Assembly: GCA_028622995.1 (NCBI GenBank) | Contig: JAJQJQ010000002.1 | Location: 372,001-436,000, forward strand | Length of the DNA: 64,000 nt | Reading direction: 5' to 3' | DNA from: Panagrolaimus kolymaensis | Taxonomy: Eukaryota; Nematoda; Chromadorea; Rhabditida; Panagrolaimidae | Part shown: positions 36,801-49,534 of the stretch, in pieces | How positions within the stretch are numbered: the stretch's first letter is position 1 | How the letters are laid out: the number at the start of each line of letters is the position of its first letter | Made by a program: the position numbers and the translations under genes | The notes under the pieces: model-generated | What the model saw: only the letters and a program-made list of their open reading frames with translations | What the model was told of the DNA's origin: nothing | Database searches by the model: none

Positions 36801-38012
36801 TCTCATCCCACAGCACAAACAGGTCTAAACAGAAAATAACACCATTCTATTATTATGTTTTTTTTTTCACGCGGAAATGGAAAGGGAAACTCAGCATGAG
36901 GCCAGTCAAAACGTCGACGACTCCCAATTTTTTTTTACATAAAAAAGAACGTCATTGATGCGGATTTGATCAAAGAAAACATATGTGTATGTACTAGGGC
37001 TCAAAAACAGTGTGAGACATCACCAAAAATGGCCGAAAAAAAAAATGCATGTTGTGATGTGCCAGCGTGAAGTTTTTTTACTTACGTCAAAGATACAACG
37101 AAAACATAAAAAAGGGGCATGCGAATGGTGAAGAAAGTGAAAGAAAATCATGCACATTTTTGAATAATTGTTTTTGCAAAAGTAGAAAAGAAATTAAACA
37201 AACTTTAATTATATTTGCGAGAAATTTTTAATTAAATTTTGATTGGAGGGTTTTGTAAAAAGCAAACAAAAACTTACTAAGACTTCCATTTAAGCTTTCT
37301 TCAAGTTGTTGGAGAAGTCGTTCTTGTTCAGGACTAAAAAATGAGCAGCATTAAAAGATATCATAAAAACAAGATGAAATATTTCATACTTACCTAAAAT
37401 TGCCGTTTGTCATACTGAAAGGCAACATAAAACTATCAGCATCGCCAACTGAGCTCGAAGTTGAAGGAAGTAAACTTGCAACCAAGTTACTCAAGCTTGT
37501 ACCAATACCACTATCATCACTTTCAGATCGTTTATTATTTTCACCAAGTAAAGATGTCGATGATGATGGAAGAGCAATATCATTACTTCCATTGGCCAAT
37601 GTCTGAAAAGAAGAGAATTATTGTACATAGTTAACGCATACATAAATGAAAGAAACGATATCATAAAAGTCAAATAAGGTTAGTAGTGATAGAAAATTTG
37701 CCATACAACTAAGTTATTCATTGCAAGCATAATAAAGAGTCGTAGTTTTAAAGTACCATACTTAGGTTCTAATAGCCTACAGCATTGACATCCATTCTGA
37801 TGTATTCCATATGTTTAAAAAATACTTACCGAATCAATACATTTCTTGGGTTTTCCTTTTCTTCGTCGACTTGATGAACTACTACCTTCCGTTGTTGATT
37901 CATTGAAATTCGAGATAACCATATTTGAATTATTTACTTTTGAAGACGATTCTGCTTGATTATCATTATCCTTCTTCAATAATATATTTGAGTTTGAATT
38001 CTCAAAAGTCAT
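33890..38012 (-). CDS. POU-homeobox transcription factor, CEH-18/Oct-like
   Basis: Eight exons (37830-38012, 37394-37602, 37278-37333, 36292-36411, 35906-36244, 35632-35858, 34087-34296, 33890-33949) join in phase to 467 residues. The POU-specific domain spans the fifth and sixth exons ([17 protein letters not shown] / [43 protein letters not shown]). The homeodomain is in the last two ([10 protein letters not shown] ... [12 protein letters not shown]), with the POU-type Cys in helix 3. The N-terminal 260 residues are Ser/Asn-rich with a basic RRRKGKPKK and a KRKSKATK stretch, likely nuclear signals. The POU-specific helix resembles class II (Oct-1/CEH-18) more than class III or IV. The sixth exon must use a GTCAGT donor to join the homeodomain exon. 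If it is not used, the frame runs on for 390 codons (separate entry). The start is the first ATG after an in-frame stop; an earlier exon is possible. An 11.5-kb desert lies upstream. Confidence 0.85.
34444..34449 (-). promoter_or_regulatory. Poly(A) signal inside the POU gene
   Basis: AATAAA on the minus strand, 16 nt past the stop of the alternative 390-codon tail and upstream of the homeodomain exon. It supports transcripts that end before the homeodomain. Confidence 0.5.
34465..35858 (-). CDS. Alternative terminal exon of the POU gene (POU-specific domain plus novel tail)
   Basis: The exon that opens with [11 protein letters not shown] stays open past the GTCAGT donor at 35631 to a TAG at 34465-34467. 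With upstream exons this would give a 766-residue protein that has the POU-specific domain but no homeodomain, and a roughly 390-residue tail. An AATAAA (34444-34449, minus strand) follows the stop by 16 nt. The tail has a basic stretch ([20 protein letters not shown]), a KRAVRF motif that fits the PP1-docking RVxF pattern, and an acidic, Trp-rich C-terminal half ending NGWW. Part of it (about 35430-35630) is less convincing as coding and could be an intron ending at GTAG near 35435. A separate nested same-strand gene is the alternative. I recognise no family. Confidence 0.55.
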
Positions 38013-41000
38013 GCGGTAATCAGCATGTAAGGCAGCAAGATTGAAATATTAAATATAGAAAATGCTGTATTGCTAAACGATGGAATAATACCCGAAGAAT
38101 ATTGAACAAGATATTGATATAAATCTTTTGAAACCGGTAGAAAGGTAGAAAAAACCTAAAAGATTATTATTTTCAGTAAATTAACTTCTTTAAAGTTACA
38201 GAGTTTGAAACAACAACAAAATGTACTTTAATAATAACAACACGAAAGGGAAAACAACATTTTAATAATAAAATAAACAAAAACACGCTAATGGGCTACT
38301 TTACTTTACATAAAAAAGAATCAATGAATATAATTAAATAGAAAAATATGGGTGGAATTTAATGTAAAATTTCTATCAAATTTAGTTAATCCCACTTGTT
38401 GTTGTACATAACTAATAACTAACTAACAAGCCATTGAAAAAAAGTGGATAAAAAAATAATGAAGAGAGAGAGAACCGAGAAATCAAACAAAAATGAAGAG
38501 GATCTTTTTTTTGTTCATTCAAATTTTATGCTAATTGTCCCACAAAGCATTTGAGTGATTTTTTGCCAAACAAAAAAAACGTTTGGAGCTTGTGAAATGA
38601 AAAGGAGCAAGCAAAGGTGGGAGTTTGAAAAATGGATTGGAATAAAAAAAAATTATGCGATATTTTATTTTATTTTTCTTGGATTAGATAGTCTTTCTTA
38701 TTATTAACATAGAAGGATTTAGAAGGAAAAAGAAATAGCGGGATTGATTTGTATCAAGTTAAACAAGATATTTACAAACATGATATTGCTTTGTGAATAA
38801 TTTTAAAAAAATCATGGGATTATCGATTGAACAACAAAGTTATTTGTTTCACGGGTCGATAAGAGACACAAACGTGCTTGATAAACCCAAGAATTTATAA
38901 AGATTCAAGAGATGGAAAAATTAAAGAAGAGGAGACAAATTAAAGTCAGCTCAAAGAAGCAAGCATTCATTCCTTCGTAATTTTTAGGGAATCGAACAAA
39001 CCAATTTGCAGTAGACATAATAATGAAATTATTGGTGTATTAAAAAAGGCAAGATTCTAGAAAAAATTGAGAACTAAGGAATCAAAAAAATGCACAGATT
39101 CTCAAAAAAGAAAACAATCTTTTGCAAATTGAAATCTCATTTAACAAATTTTCTTGAAAATAACTACAAATTCACTATTTCAAAGTTCACAAAAAATCTA
39201 TCAGAAAAAAAAAGTAAACAAAGTCATAAAAAAAACAAGTTCCATAGTTTCGGTCCGCGAATCTCGAAAAGAAACGGTAAATAAAATACAATAACCATTT
39301 TCTCTAAAATGAAAAAAGCACACGATAAACTAAAAAAGTTGATTAAAATTTTTAATAAATCGAAAATAAATTTGGGATAAAAAAGATTTTTTTAATTTGA
39401 ATGATGAGAGAGATAGAAATAAAATTAAATCGATAGAACCTTTTTTTCAATCGGATCAGCTGCCTCCTGCTTATTTACTTGTTGCTTTCTGCCAATCGTT
39501 AATTTTCATTTTTTGTTTCGTTAATATTTTATTTTTTTTGCTCTCTGTTGGTTGAAAACATTCATATTTTTTTTATTTATAAAAATAACACATTGTTTTG
39601 ATTATTTTTTTTCTTCACATTTTTTTTTCAACACAGAAGCCAGAAAGATGAAAAAAAAAATCAAAAAGAAGCAAACGACGAACAAAAAACGAAAAACGCA
39701 TGCTATAATTTTTTTTAAGACTGCAAAAAAAATTTTAAATAAAAAAAAAGAACCAAACATTTTGTTTTCCTTCAAAAAACTGAAGGCAATGAATGACAAA
39801 AAAGAAAAATTTGCATCGATACAACATTCATTTTTTTTCTTCTTCTTCACGCTGCTGTTGTGTTTTAAAAAAAGTTGATGGGTGTCGTCGGTTGCTTTCT
39901 TTTTTTTTTGCGTGTGGCTGCGGCTGTTGCGGGCTCGTTTGCCTTTTTATACTCTCCAAAAAATAAATTTTTTTTGCTACAATTGCGCGTGGAGGAGATG
40001 AACGTTCAAATTTTATTCTACTTTTTTTTTCTTCTATGAAGACAACAATCTTTTTAGGCTGGAATAAATAATAAATAAAAAAAGTTACGCAATGAATAAA
40101 AAAAATTATGAAGGATTTTTTTGTTAAATGCGCAAAAAAAGAGCACACGATTCGAAGAAAAAAAAGAAGATTTTTTCTCCAAGGACGTTGCTTCTTTCTT
40201 TTCTTTTTTTGATTCTCAAAGAAGTTTTTAAGAAAAAAAAGTGCAATATGCAAATTTAAAGTAAAAAAAAAAAAGAACGAAAATGAGACGATGTTGAGGG
40301 AAAAAAATAGGGGCGATGTGAATGAATTATTGAGAAAAGAAGAAGAGGAACCCTGGCAAAAATAAAAGAGGAAGAGACAAAAAAAGTTTTTTTTACGATT
40401 ACGCGTAAAAGAAGCTTTGGCTGTTGCTGCTGCCTGTCGCTTCTTCAAAAGTGAAAAAAAAAGAATAATAAAAAAAAAATACGCGGGAAAATAAGGAGGA
40501 GAAACAAAAGTTTTTAATCATTTAACGAAAAATAAGAAAGAAGAAAAATTGGAATATTTTTCTTTTAAAGTTTTAATGTCAAAAATAAAGAATAACAACA
40601 TGAGGAACTCAAAAGGCGGGGAAAATGTGTTTGAAACAATGGTTCCAAAGTTGTACCTTTCGGTAAAAAAGGTTGTCGTCGTGGTGTTAGTGTATTTCAT
40701 AATAGCCCATTATAGACATTGCAGGGTTTTAATCAAAAAAAAATAATGATTATTTTAGGATAAAAAGATTGGGTTATACGACAATTGAAATTTGCGTCAT
40801 TTTAATAAAAATTTTTACAAACTTTTTGTTCCAAAAATTTTAGTAACGCCTAAAAATATGATTTTAGCGCTCGAATTAAAAACTCTTTTAAAAATTGGAT
40901 TTTCTTATCACAAAAAATTTGTTTTAAATTAAATCATGGGTTTTTCCTTTTCATAAAAAAATGGAAAAACAATAATTGGTCGAGCAGATAGATCACCGTT

Positions 41001-44000
41001 AAAATCAATATAAAAAAATAAATAAAAATTGTGTAATTCTATCACACACACACATTTTTTCTTTTTCAAAAATATACATAAAAAAATTAAAAGCCACAAA
41101 AACACGCGTTAGGGAGAAAAAAAATTGAGAATAAATAAAAAGAATCAAAGTAAATGGAATGAGCAAAAAAAAAGTATGGTAGAAAAAAGGATTTCAAAAT
41201 TATTGTTATTTTCTCGCATAATTTGATAGAAGAAGAAAAATATAATTTATTTAAAAACAAACGTTTTTTTTATGCTGCAAAGAATGGATGGAAAAAATAA
41301 AATTCTTCAAGTTCATTTTCTTTCTTTCTTTTTATTTTTTTTTCTTCAATCGATCACCAAAGAATAAAACTAAAAAAAATGTTTTTCAAGAAGGCGAGGG
41401 AAAAAAGTAAAAACGAAAGCAGCTCAAATAAAAATATGCAAAAAACCAAGCACCCCAACTAGCGACAACGACGACGACAATGAGGGGCTTTTTTGATTTT
41501 TTTCTTCTTCTTCATCTTTTTGCAACTATGTACTGCTGCTGAGAAAAGACAGCCAAAAAGCAACAAAAAAAAGAAGGAGATAAAATTAGACCCAAGGATA
41601 TGTATGCAAAAAAATCACTTCATTATAAAGAAGCAAGGAGAGAGCAGCCCCTGTTTGTTCATTTGAAGATGGAACAAACATTATTTATTATGCAAATTGA
41701 GAGATATGGGAGATGATGGACTGGTTTGAATGCATCTTATCGTATGATTTGCCTCGAAGGCATTTTGGATGAGAGGCTTTTGAGAAGATTAGGTCAAAAA
41801 AACGAAGGTTATGATTTTTTTAAATTATTGATCTGCCAAATTGAAAATATGAAGGATCTTTTGCTAACTTTAGTTTTCAAACCACACGCTTTTTAACTAA
41901 AAATTAAGTTTTGTAAATTTTTAAAATTTCAAAAAAAGTCTGATCTTGCATCCAATTTGATTGATGACAACCGCCATTTTTTTGAAAAGTCCTTGACTTT
42001 TATTTAAATTTTGATTTCACAATATTCATTTTTTAACGATTTCTTTCAAAATAAAAAGATGAAGAAAAATCAAAAAAATCCATAACCTTTGTGATTTTAC
42101 CCGCCTAATTTTCTTCTTCTTATTTTTCATTTTTCCTAACATTCACCAACAACCAACAAATCATAAATTCTTCACATCTCCTTCATCTTTCATCCATCCA
42201 TCAATATATCAATATTACGGTATACACATACATATTTTTTTCAACGCTAATTAAATTCAATATATAATACGCCGAAAGAGAAGAAAAAAAAACTCGTAAT
42301 AAAAATCGATGAAATAAATAATAAAAAAAAGGCCTTCCTTTCTTCTAGTTTTTCTTCTTTTTTTTTGCAATCAAAAAATTTAAATTCCCAATCAACATAA
42401 AAAAAGCATTTGCATTGTTTTGTGTTCTGTCATTTTCATCAACACACCATCCACCAGCATCAACAGCAGCAGTCTCTTGCACACACGCAAATATATACAC
42501 GCATATACATACAAACACATATGCATATTTTTTTCAAATGAAAACCCAGGCAGCAATGGAAAAAAGGAGCAAAGCAAGAAAGAAAATAATACATATTCTT
42601 TGTGCGTTATATAACTAACTATAACGCCTAAAAGAAAAAAAGAAGCTAAAAGCTATCATTGTGCAATTTTTTAGAAGACACAAAAAAATTTGAGGAGAAA
42701 AAAATCGAAGAAAGCTGTTGTTTTGTTTTTGGCTCTCTAAAATAAATAAAGAAAAGAAAGATAAAGTTAATCCTCGAATTTTTGCATATTTTTGTTTTCC
42801 AGAAATTTTAAAAATTCAAACTTAAAGAACCAGACGAATAAGTAATACATATGTACATTTCTTTGTCTGAGAAGAAAAGAAAGCTAAAAATTCGGTTTTT
42901 AACAATAGAATGGAAAGAGAGATACTTCATAGCGTTTCTATGCAATAAATGTAAATTATTATTATATTATATGAAAGCGACATGGCTTTGCTTTGTTGGT
43001 ATTCCAAAAAACAAAATTTATCTTTGAATGAAATCAAAAAATAAGAAAAATTGAGGTGTCTCTAACTCAACGTGAAAGTATGTTAATCCCTTTTTTTGGT
43101 TTTTTTCTTCTCCTTATTAGTGGCCATTTAAAAAATGGAGAAATTTTACATAAAAAAATAAAATCTTCTGAACTTTTTGTATGTAATAAGAATCTGTGAA
43201 AGGACATATCAACAACATCGATTTGTTAAATTTAGACAAGCATAGGAACTTACGAGTCCAATGAGATACAAAGTCAAAAAATGTGATGATCAATTAAGCA
43301 AAAGAATTTTAATACTTTCCATTCACTCGACTGAATAATTATTCTTTATCGATCGGAAAATTTTAAAATTATTTCATAATCATACCAAGAAAAATAAAGG
43401 AATTAAAAAATACTTGTACATGTATTTATTTGCACATACATATTCAAAACTTTTTCCCGCCTTTTGAAATATAAAAACCTCTCATTTGAAAGATGCTTAT
43501 CACTTAATTTTTCACGTTTCCTTCATTTTCATTTTCGTTTAGTTTTTTTTGTGCCTTCTTCTCTTATGTTTCTTCTAACTAAGTACCCTCATTAGACTAA
43601 AACATGCATAAAAACTATGAAAACGAAACGAAACAAAAAACAATCCTTTCTTCTTTTATTTTTATTTTGCATGTTTATTGTCATATGTCTTTTTTCTTTT
43701 TCTTCCAAAAAGCTATTAATTCTATATGTTTTTTTTTTCATTCTCCTTTTGACTCGTTTTAGAATGTTGCCTAAAAAATTATACATACTTTTTTTTAATC
43801 AATAATTTTGTGAAACAACAAATCAGAATGTAATTTCTCGATATTCTAGATTTAAAAATAGTTACTTTGGCTCTTAAAGTTCAAAACCTCGATCTAATCC
43901 TATATAATTAAAAGAATCAAAAAAGACTGCCAATTATATAAACTATTTTACCCCGGTAAAGTATTTGAGAGCGGAAGTTGTAATCTTGGTGGAATCAATT

Positions 44001-47000
44001 GTGTCCCTAATCTCTATAGAAAATGCACCAGTTTTTATTTAAAACTAACACATGCCAATAACTTATTCTGGAGATATTAAAGCTCACTCACGAGCCAATA
44101 AATAATTTCAAACAAAAAACTCAAAGGTAGTTACAAAAATTTTTAAAATCAAATAAAAACAGTAAGAAAAAAAAACACGGCAATAAAAAAAGAATATTTC
44201 ATAAATTCCTTTTTCTGTAAAATAAAATTTCAGAGAACCAAAAAAAATCAAATCAAAACATATAAACGGTTTTTCCTTATTTTTTTCTTTTTTCTTTGAA
44301 AAAAAAAATGATAAATGATGAATGCAAATTGAAAATGAGAAATAAGAATGAAAAAAAGAAAGAAGATTTTTGTGATGGCAAGAAAAATTTATTTTATAAT
44401 GTAATAAAATTTTTTTTTAGGAGAGATGGAAATCGACGCAAAATAATCAAAGGACGAAAATGAAACAAGGCACAATTGTTTGTGGGTGGTGATTTGAAGG
44501 AAAAAAATGGGATTGATTAAAAAGAGAAAATTGAATGAATGAATAAAATAAAATCAAAGACACGCAATTTTAAAATATGTATAATCATCATCACTGGTAG
44601 CAGCAGGAGCGAGCTGATGGTGATTTTGGTGCAGCCGCAACAAATAAAAAAAAAATAGCACAGAAAAAATAAAAAAGAAGAGTTAATGAGATTCAAGGCT
44701 AAGCAACAGCCACAGCAGCAATATTGTGTGTGAGAAACCCAATCAGCATTAAATCAAAAAAATAAAATAAAAATTTTGTTGGTTGAAAAAAAGAAAAAAG
44801 GACATCAACCAACAAGAAAATGAAGAAAATGAAAAAAAATCAAAATATGATAAAATTTATTTTAGTTTTTTTTAAAACGTCAAAAAACGGTCTCTGTTTA
44901 CATCTTTAATGTAAACATAAATAAACGAAAAAAAACTAAAAACTAAAAAGAAAATGTATGCATTTGGACAAAAAAAATTTTTTTTTTGGAAAGTACAGTC
45001 ACTTTTAGTAAAAAACTTTAATAATAATAATGAATTAATTGTTATATTTAATTTCAACGAAAAATCTTTTGTTTATTAATTTCTAAAAATCAGGAAAACA
45101 ATAAATTTGTAAATAAAAAATAAAAAGGTTATGTTAAAAATAATCAGTCAAATTCTTGCGAGATTTTTTAAATAAATATTTGTTACAGAAAGTCTAGGAA
45201 AGAAAATATTTAACAATGTTTCTATAAAATTTTGGTAATTCAGAAAATGTGTAACATTATTAAAGTTTTCGAAAACATTAAGAATGAGAAATTGAAATAA
45301 ATAAAAAATCACGCCAAAAACTTTAAACTAAAAAATTGACAAAATCTCCGAAATGCTTAAATAATTTTATAAAAGAAAGGCTTAAGTTTACGAATTTTAA
45401 TCGGGTCTATTCAATTTTTTTCTCTATCTTTTTTACACTCTAAATATTTTAAAGAAAAACTTTTATATTTTAAAGAGCAAACAAAAGACAGAAAGGCGAA
45501 CGAATAACGAGCAAGAGACTAATAATTAAAAGTAATAATAATAATTTAAAATTTAAAAAATCGACACGCAAATTTTCTGCATTTTTTTCATCGCTAACTT
45601 TTGGTCATCGTTGTTTGGTTGTTAGCTTTTCTTCATCTTCATTAACTATGAACTCCCTCGAACCAAAAAAATATTTAAAAACTAACAATAACAACAACGA
45701 AAACTCCTCTTAACGGTTTTTTTTTATTTGTTAGTTAACTAACGTTCGTCGTCTCCTTCTTCATTCTTTTTTTTCGTATAAAATTATATTCTTTAGTTCA
45801 GCTTAAAAATTTATTTTAGAAAAAAGCTTTTTTTATATTTTTTTTCTTTCTCTCCCATTTTTTGGTTGTCGTCTTACACCACCATCGACGAAAGAGAAGA
45901 AAAAAAGCAAGCAAGCAAGGAATGAAAGAACTAGGCTGTATGTAAATTTTTCAACACAACATGAAAAATATAAAAATGCCTTTTTGAAAAAAAAAAATAA
46001 ATAAAAGAAGAAAGGACGCTTCAAATTTTTTAGAAGGAGAGACGAGACTTGCACGTTTTATTTTTTATTTTTTTCTAGCTACTTTTGCTTTTGGTTCTCC
46101 TCTTCTTCCATTACCATCGATGGCAGTGGCGGCTTGCTGCCGTTATAGTTAGTTTTTAAAACAAAAATATGTAAAGAAGGAGGAAGAAAAAGAAAGATAA
46201 ATGAACGAATTGAAAAAACAACAACAACAAAAAATAATAGACTAGTTTTTTAGAGCCACATTTGCATGTTTTTTTTTGCTGTTCGTAAATGCAAACAGAG
46301 ACCCGTAGCTTTTTTTTTAACTCGAGAGCTGATAATAAAAGTGGTACAATGGGAGCTAGGAATAAAATTCATGGTTTTTTAATCACAATTGCCTTTTTTA
46401 AATAAAGCGATTACTTGCGCTCAAATATGACAAAAATTTAAACAAAGCTTCATTAGTTAAATCCATTTTTAAATAATTAAAAGTTTAATCCATGATAAAG
46501 AAAAAAATGGATAATTTCTGCGCATTAAAACTGAAGAAAGCTGCTTATTAGAAGCTGTCGATTAACAAAGTTAAAATAAAAAAGAAGGATCAAATGGTTT
46601 TTATGAAGAAAAAAAAACTTTAAACGCGGAAATTAAAAATATATATAAATTTGAATATTTTGTATTTATTTATTTCTTCAAAAAGAAGGAAAGAAAAAAT
46701 AAAAAAAGTAAAACAACAAATTTTCATGCACTTAGTCATTTTCTAATTTTTGCTTGCTTGCTTGGTGCTACTACTACTGCTTTTGGTTTTAATTCCCTTA
46801 GGGCATAAAACTACATTTTTTACCTTTTTATTTTTTTAAAAAAAGTAGCAAGCGAAGAGGAAAACAACGCCTGTTTTAAACGTTTTCCTAAGAAAATAAA
46901 AAAAAATCAAAAGTGTTCTTTCTTCTTTTTTTTTCAGAATAAAAATTTTTTTATGTTAAAAACCAAATTTTCGATTTTTCAAAATCAATAATAAAAAAAA

Positions 47001-49534
47001 CACCGGAGAGAAAAAAGAAAACAAACTCTATTTTTTTTTTGTTTGACAGTGCGCATTTTTTTTTTCTTCATTGACTATTGACTGTCGATAATACATATAT
47101 TTAAAAACGACGCAGAAGAAGAAGAGAGACTTCATTCACTTCACCACCAAACACACTCCAACAGAAAAAAAATTTATTCACTATTAACAAACAACTGAAA
47201 TAAAAAAAAAATATTTAAAAAAAGATTCAAATTTTTAAGGCCTTCCCTTCTCGCGCTCAAATAAAAAAAAGAAGAAAGAATGGAGAGAAACGAAAAAAAA
47301 ATTGAATGTGAATAAAAAAAAGTTGAAAAGTTTTTTTAGAAAACAAAAATTTAATATTAGAGTTTCTTTTTGTGTTTCAATCTGAATACTGACTGGCAGA
47401 GGAAGAAGGATGGAAGGAAAGAAGGTGGTAAACAAAATATTTTAGAAAGTAAGAAAAACTTTGAGAAAATGATTGAAGGCGGTTTTGTGAAAAAATTATC
47501 CTTTTATAAATACTACCTAAACCTTTTTGTAAATTACCTTGAATTTATCGTGCAACTCATAAAATTGCAAACAAGCGAATTAAGTTGAGTCAAGCAAAAA
47601 ATAATAATAAATTTTGTTTTACATGAAAAGTTTTTTCATAAAGATTTTATTTCCCTAAATTAATGCAAATCGAGTTCCAAGAAAATGACTTATGTATGTA
47701 TGCTCACGATTTTTTTAAATATACGAAGAGATTACCAATTAAAAAAGTATCACTGTATCTCGAAAATAACAACAGCTATGATTTGATAGAAAAAGGGAGT
47801 GTCGATATTAAGTGTAAAAGATAATGTTGTAAATTTACAATCAGCCGAACTTAATATATATGGAAATGATGGAATACTAATTTGCGGAGAAAATAAAGTT
47901 TTTTTAACCTTCAAACCAAGCTTGGCTATTTATTTTTAAGCAAATAATTTATTAATATTCATTCTTCTGTAGTAATTTCGTGAAAGTTTTTTTGGAACCA
48001 CAAAAAAAATAGAAAAGTACCTTGACAACTAACTAACGGCTTCAATAACAAAAATATGCATAAGATGCACAAAAAAAACCGCCGCGATATACAAGTTTTC
48101 TTTTATGCTTCTTTTAAAAAAAGAAATTTTGTTGCTGCTTGTGTTACAGCAACGACGACGACGACCAACTAAAAAAGCTAGCTAACGATGAAAAAAAAAG
48201 TGGTGGTAGAAAGCAGCAATAAAAATGGAAGCTTTTGTCTTCTATATATTTTTTTTCTCGCTCCATTTTTCGTTTTCGTCCTTTTTTTTGGATATTTACA
48301 TGCATGCATAATTGAAAAATGCTTAACAAAAAAAAATTGAAGGGAAAAGAAAATTAGAACTATGATGGAATGATGAAAAGTTTTCTTTATTCTTTTTTAG
48401 CTTTATTTTTTTTATTATCGGAGCTTGGGAGAGAAATTTTAATACAAAAAGCCAAAAATTATTGAAAAAAAAGTTGAAGAAAATCAAGAAAAAAAATAAG
48501 GATTTCATACCCAAAATAAATAATAATACGACACCAAAACAAGATCAAACTTTGATTAATTTCTGAAAAGAGAAAGTTCGACTTGTAATTTTAATGCTAA
48601 CAACGATGTCAATAAATAATTGTGATTTAAAAAAATCATTCATTATTATTTGTCTATAAAAATATTTTTGCCCAAGCTTTAATTTTTTTTAATGTTTTTA
48701 ACAAACTTTAATGATTATATTTAAATTTAATCATAATAACTCTATTTTCAAAGAAGCTATGGTAGAGACTATAAATTAATGTCCTTAAAAATAGCTAATC
48801 AATGAGAAGAAATACATTATTAATAGAATAGGTAAAAATTAGAAATACTAAAAAAATATTCTCACAATAATTTTCCAACTCTTATTTTAGTAGTCTACGC
48901 TAATATTTTTTTCTCATCGCAAATTATTCCAAAAACTTTTTTTCCTTTTCATTCTAAAAAGTTTTTTCAAAAATTTATTGCTTTTTCTTTCTGTCATCTT
49001 TGACTTCTTTAATTTTTTTCCATCTCGCATTAAACTTCTTCTTTTTTCTTGAATAATATTTTCTTTTTTAAAACATTTCGTGATTTTTTTTTCTTTCCTT
49101 CGTTTGTTACGCTGTTTGCAAATTGAAGCACACCACCATCGCGCACCTATTTCGATTCTATCCACTTTTAGTTGGTTGTATTAAAATTTTTCAATATATT
49201 TTTTTGCGCAACCATCATCAAAGAGAAGAACAAAAAGGGCCTCTCTGTGTTCAAAAACGGCCATCTCCATCATTATTCGTGGTCGTCATCATCGTCTCTC
49301 CAAAAAAAATGCAAATTGAGCAAATAATATATTATTGCGCTTCAATGCTCTCCTCATAACTTTTTTTTGTTCAAAAGAAAAAAAATAATTTTAATAAAGC
49401 TTTTAAGATAAGAAGCAAGCTTTTTGAAAGAAAAAAAATTAAGAGTTCATTTAATTTTTTGAAGATTTGAGGCATTAAACAGTGGATATATCTGTTTACA
49501 GATAATTATTTTTATTTGTGACTTCCACAACATT
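38013..49534. other. 11.5-kb gene desert upstream of the POU gene
   Basis: This is the 5' side of the POU gene and the 3' side of the CTLD gene. Open frames of 60-206 codons are present on both strands, but they are strings of Lys, Phe, Asn and Ser from A/T runs, without splice sites or family signal. A (CA/TA)n-like microsatellite lies near 42480-42530 and CTT/GAA-rich stretches are common. Seven ATGCAAAT octamers are scattered from 40.2 to 49.3 kb. No RNA gene recognised. Given its place, cis-regulatory DNA for the POU gene is a reasonable inference. Confidence 0.55.
40248..49316. promoter_or_regulatory. Scattered octamer (ATGCAAAT) matches upstream of the POU gene
   Basis: Exact octamers, either orientation, lie at 40248-40255, 41690-41697, 42408-42415, 44322-44329, 46260-46267, 47663-47670 and 49309-49316. 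POU proteins of the Oct class bind this word. Roughly one match would be expected in this much DNA of this composition. Function is inferred only. Confidence 0.3.

Noticed and set aside
39828..40448. 206-codon open frame on the minus strand
   Set aside because: It is almost only Phe, Lys, Ser and Asn runs from A/T tracts in the desert, with no domain-like sequence.
38013..49534. Periodic A/T clusters of the C. elegans PATC type in the desert
   Set aside because: A and T runs are plentiful, but I could not establish a 10-bp period by eye; a Fourier analysis of A/T run spacing would settle it.
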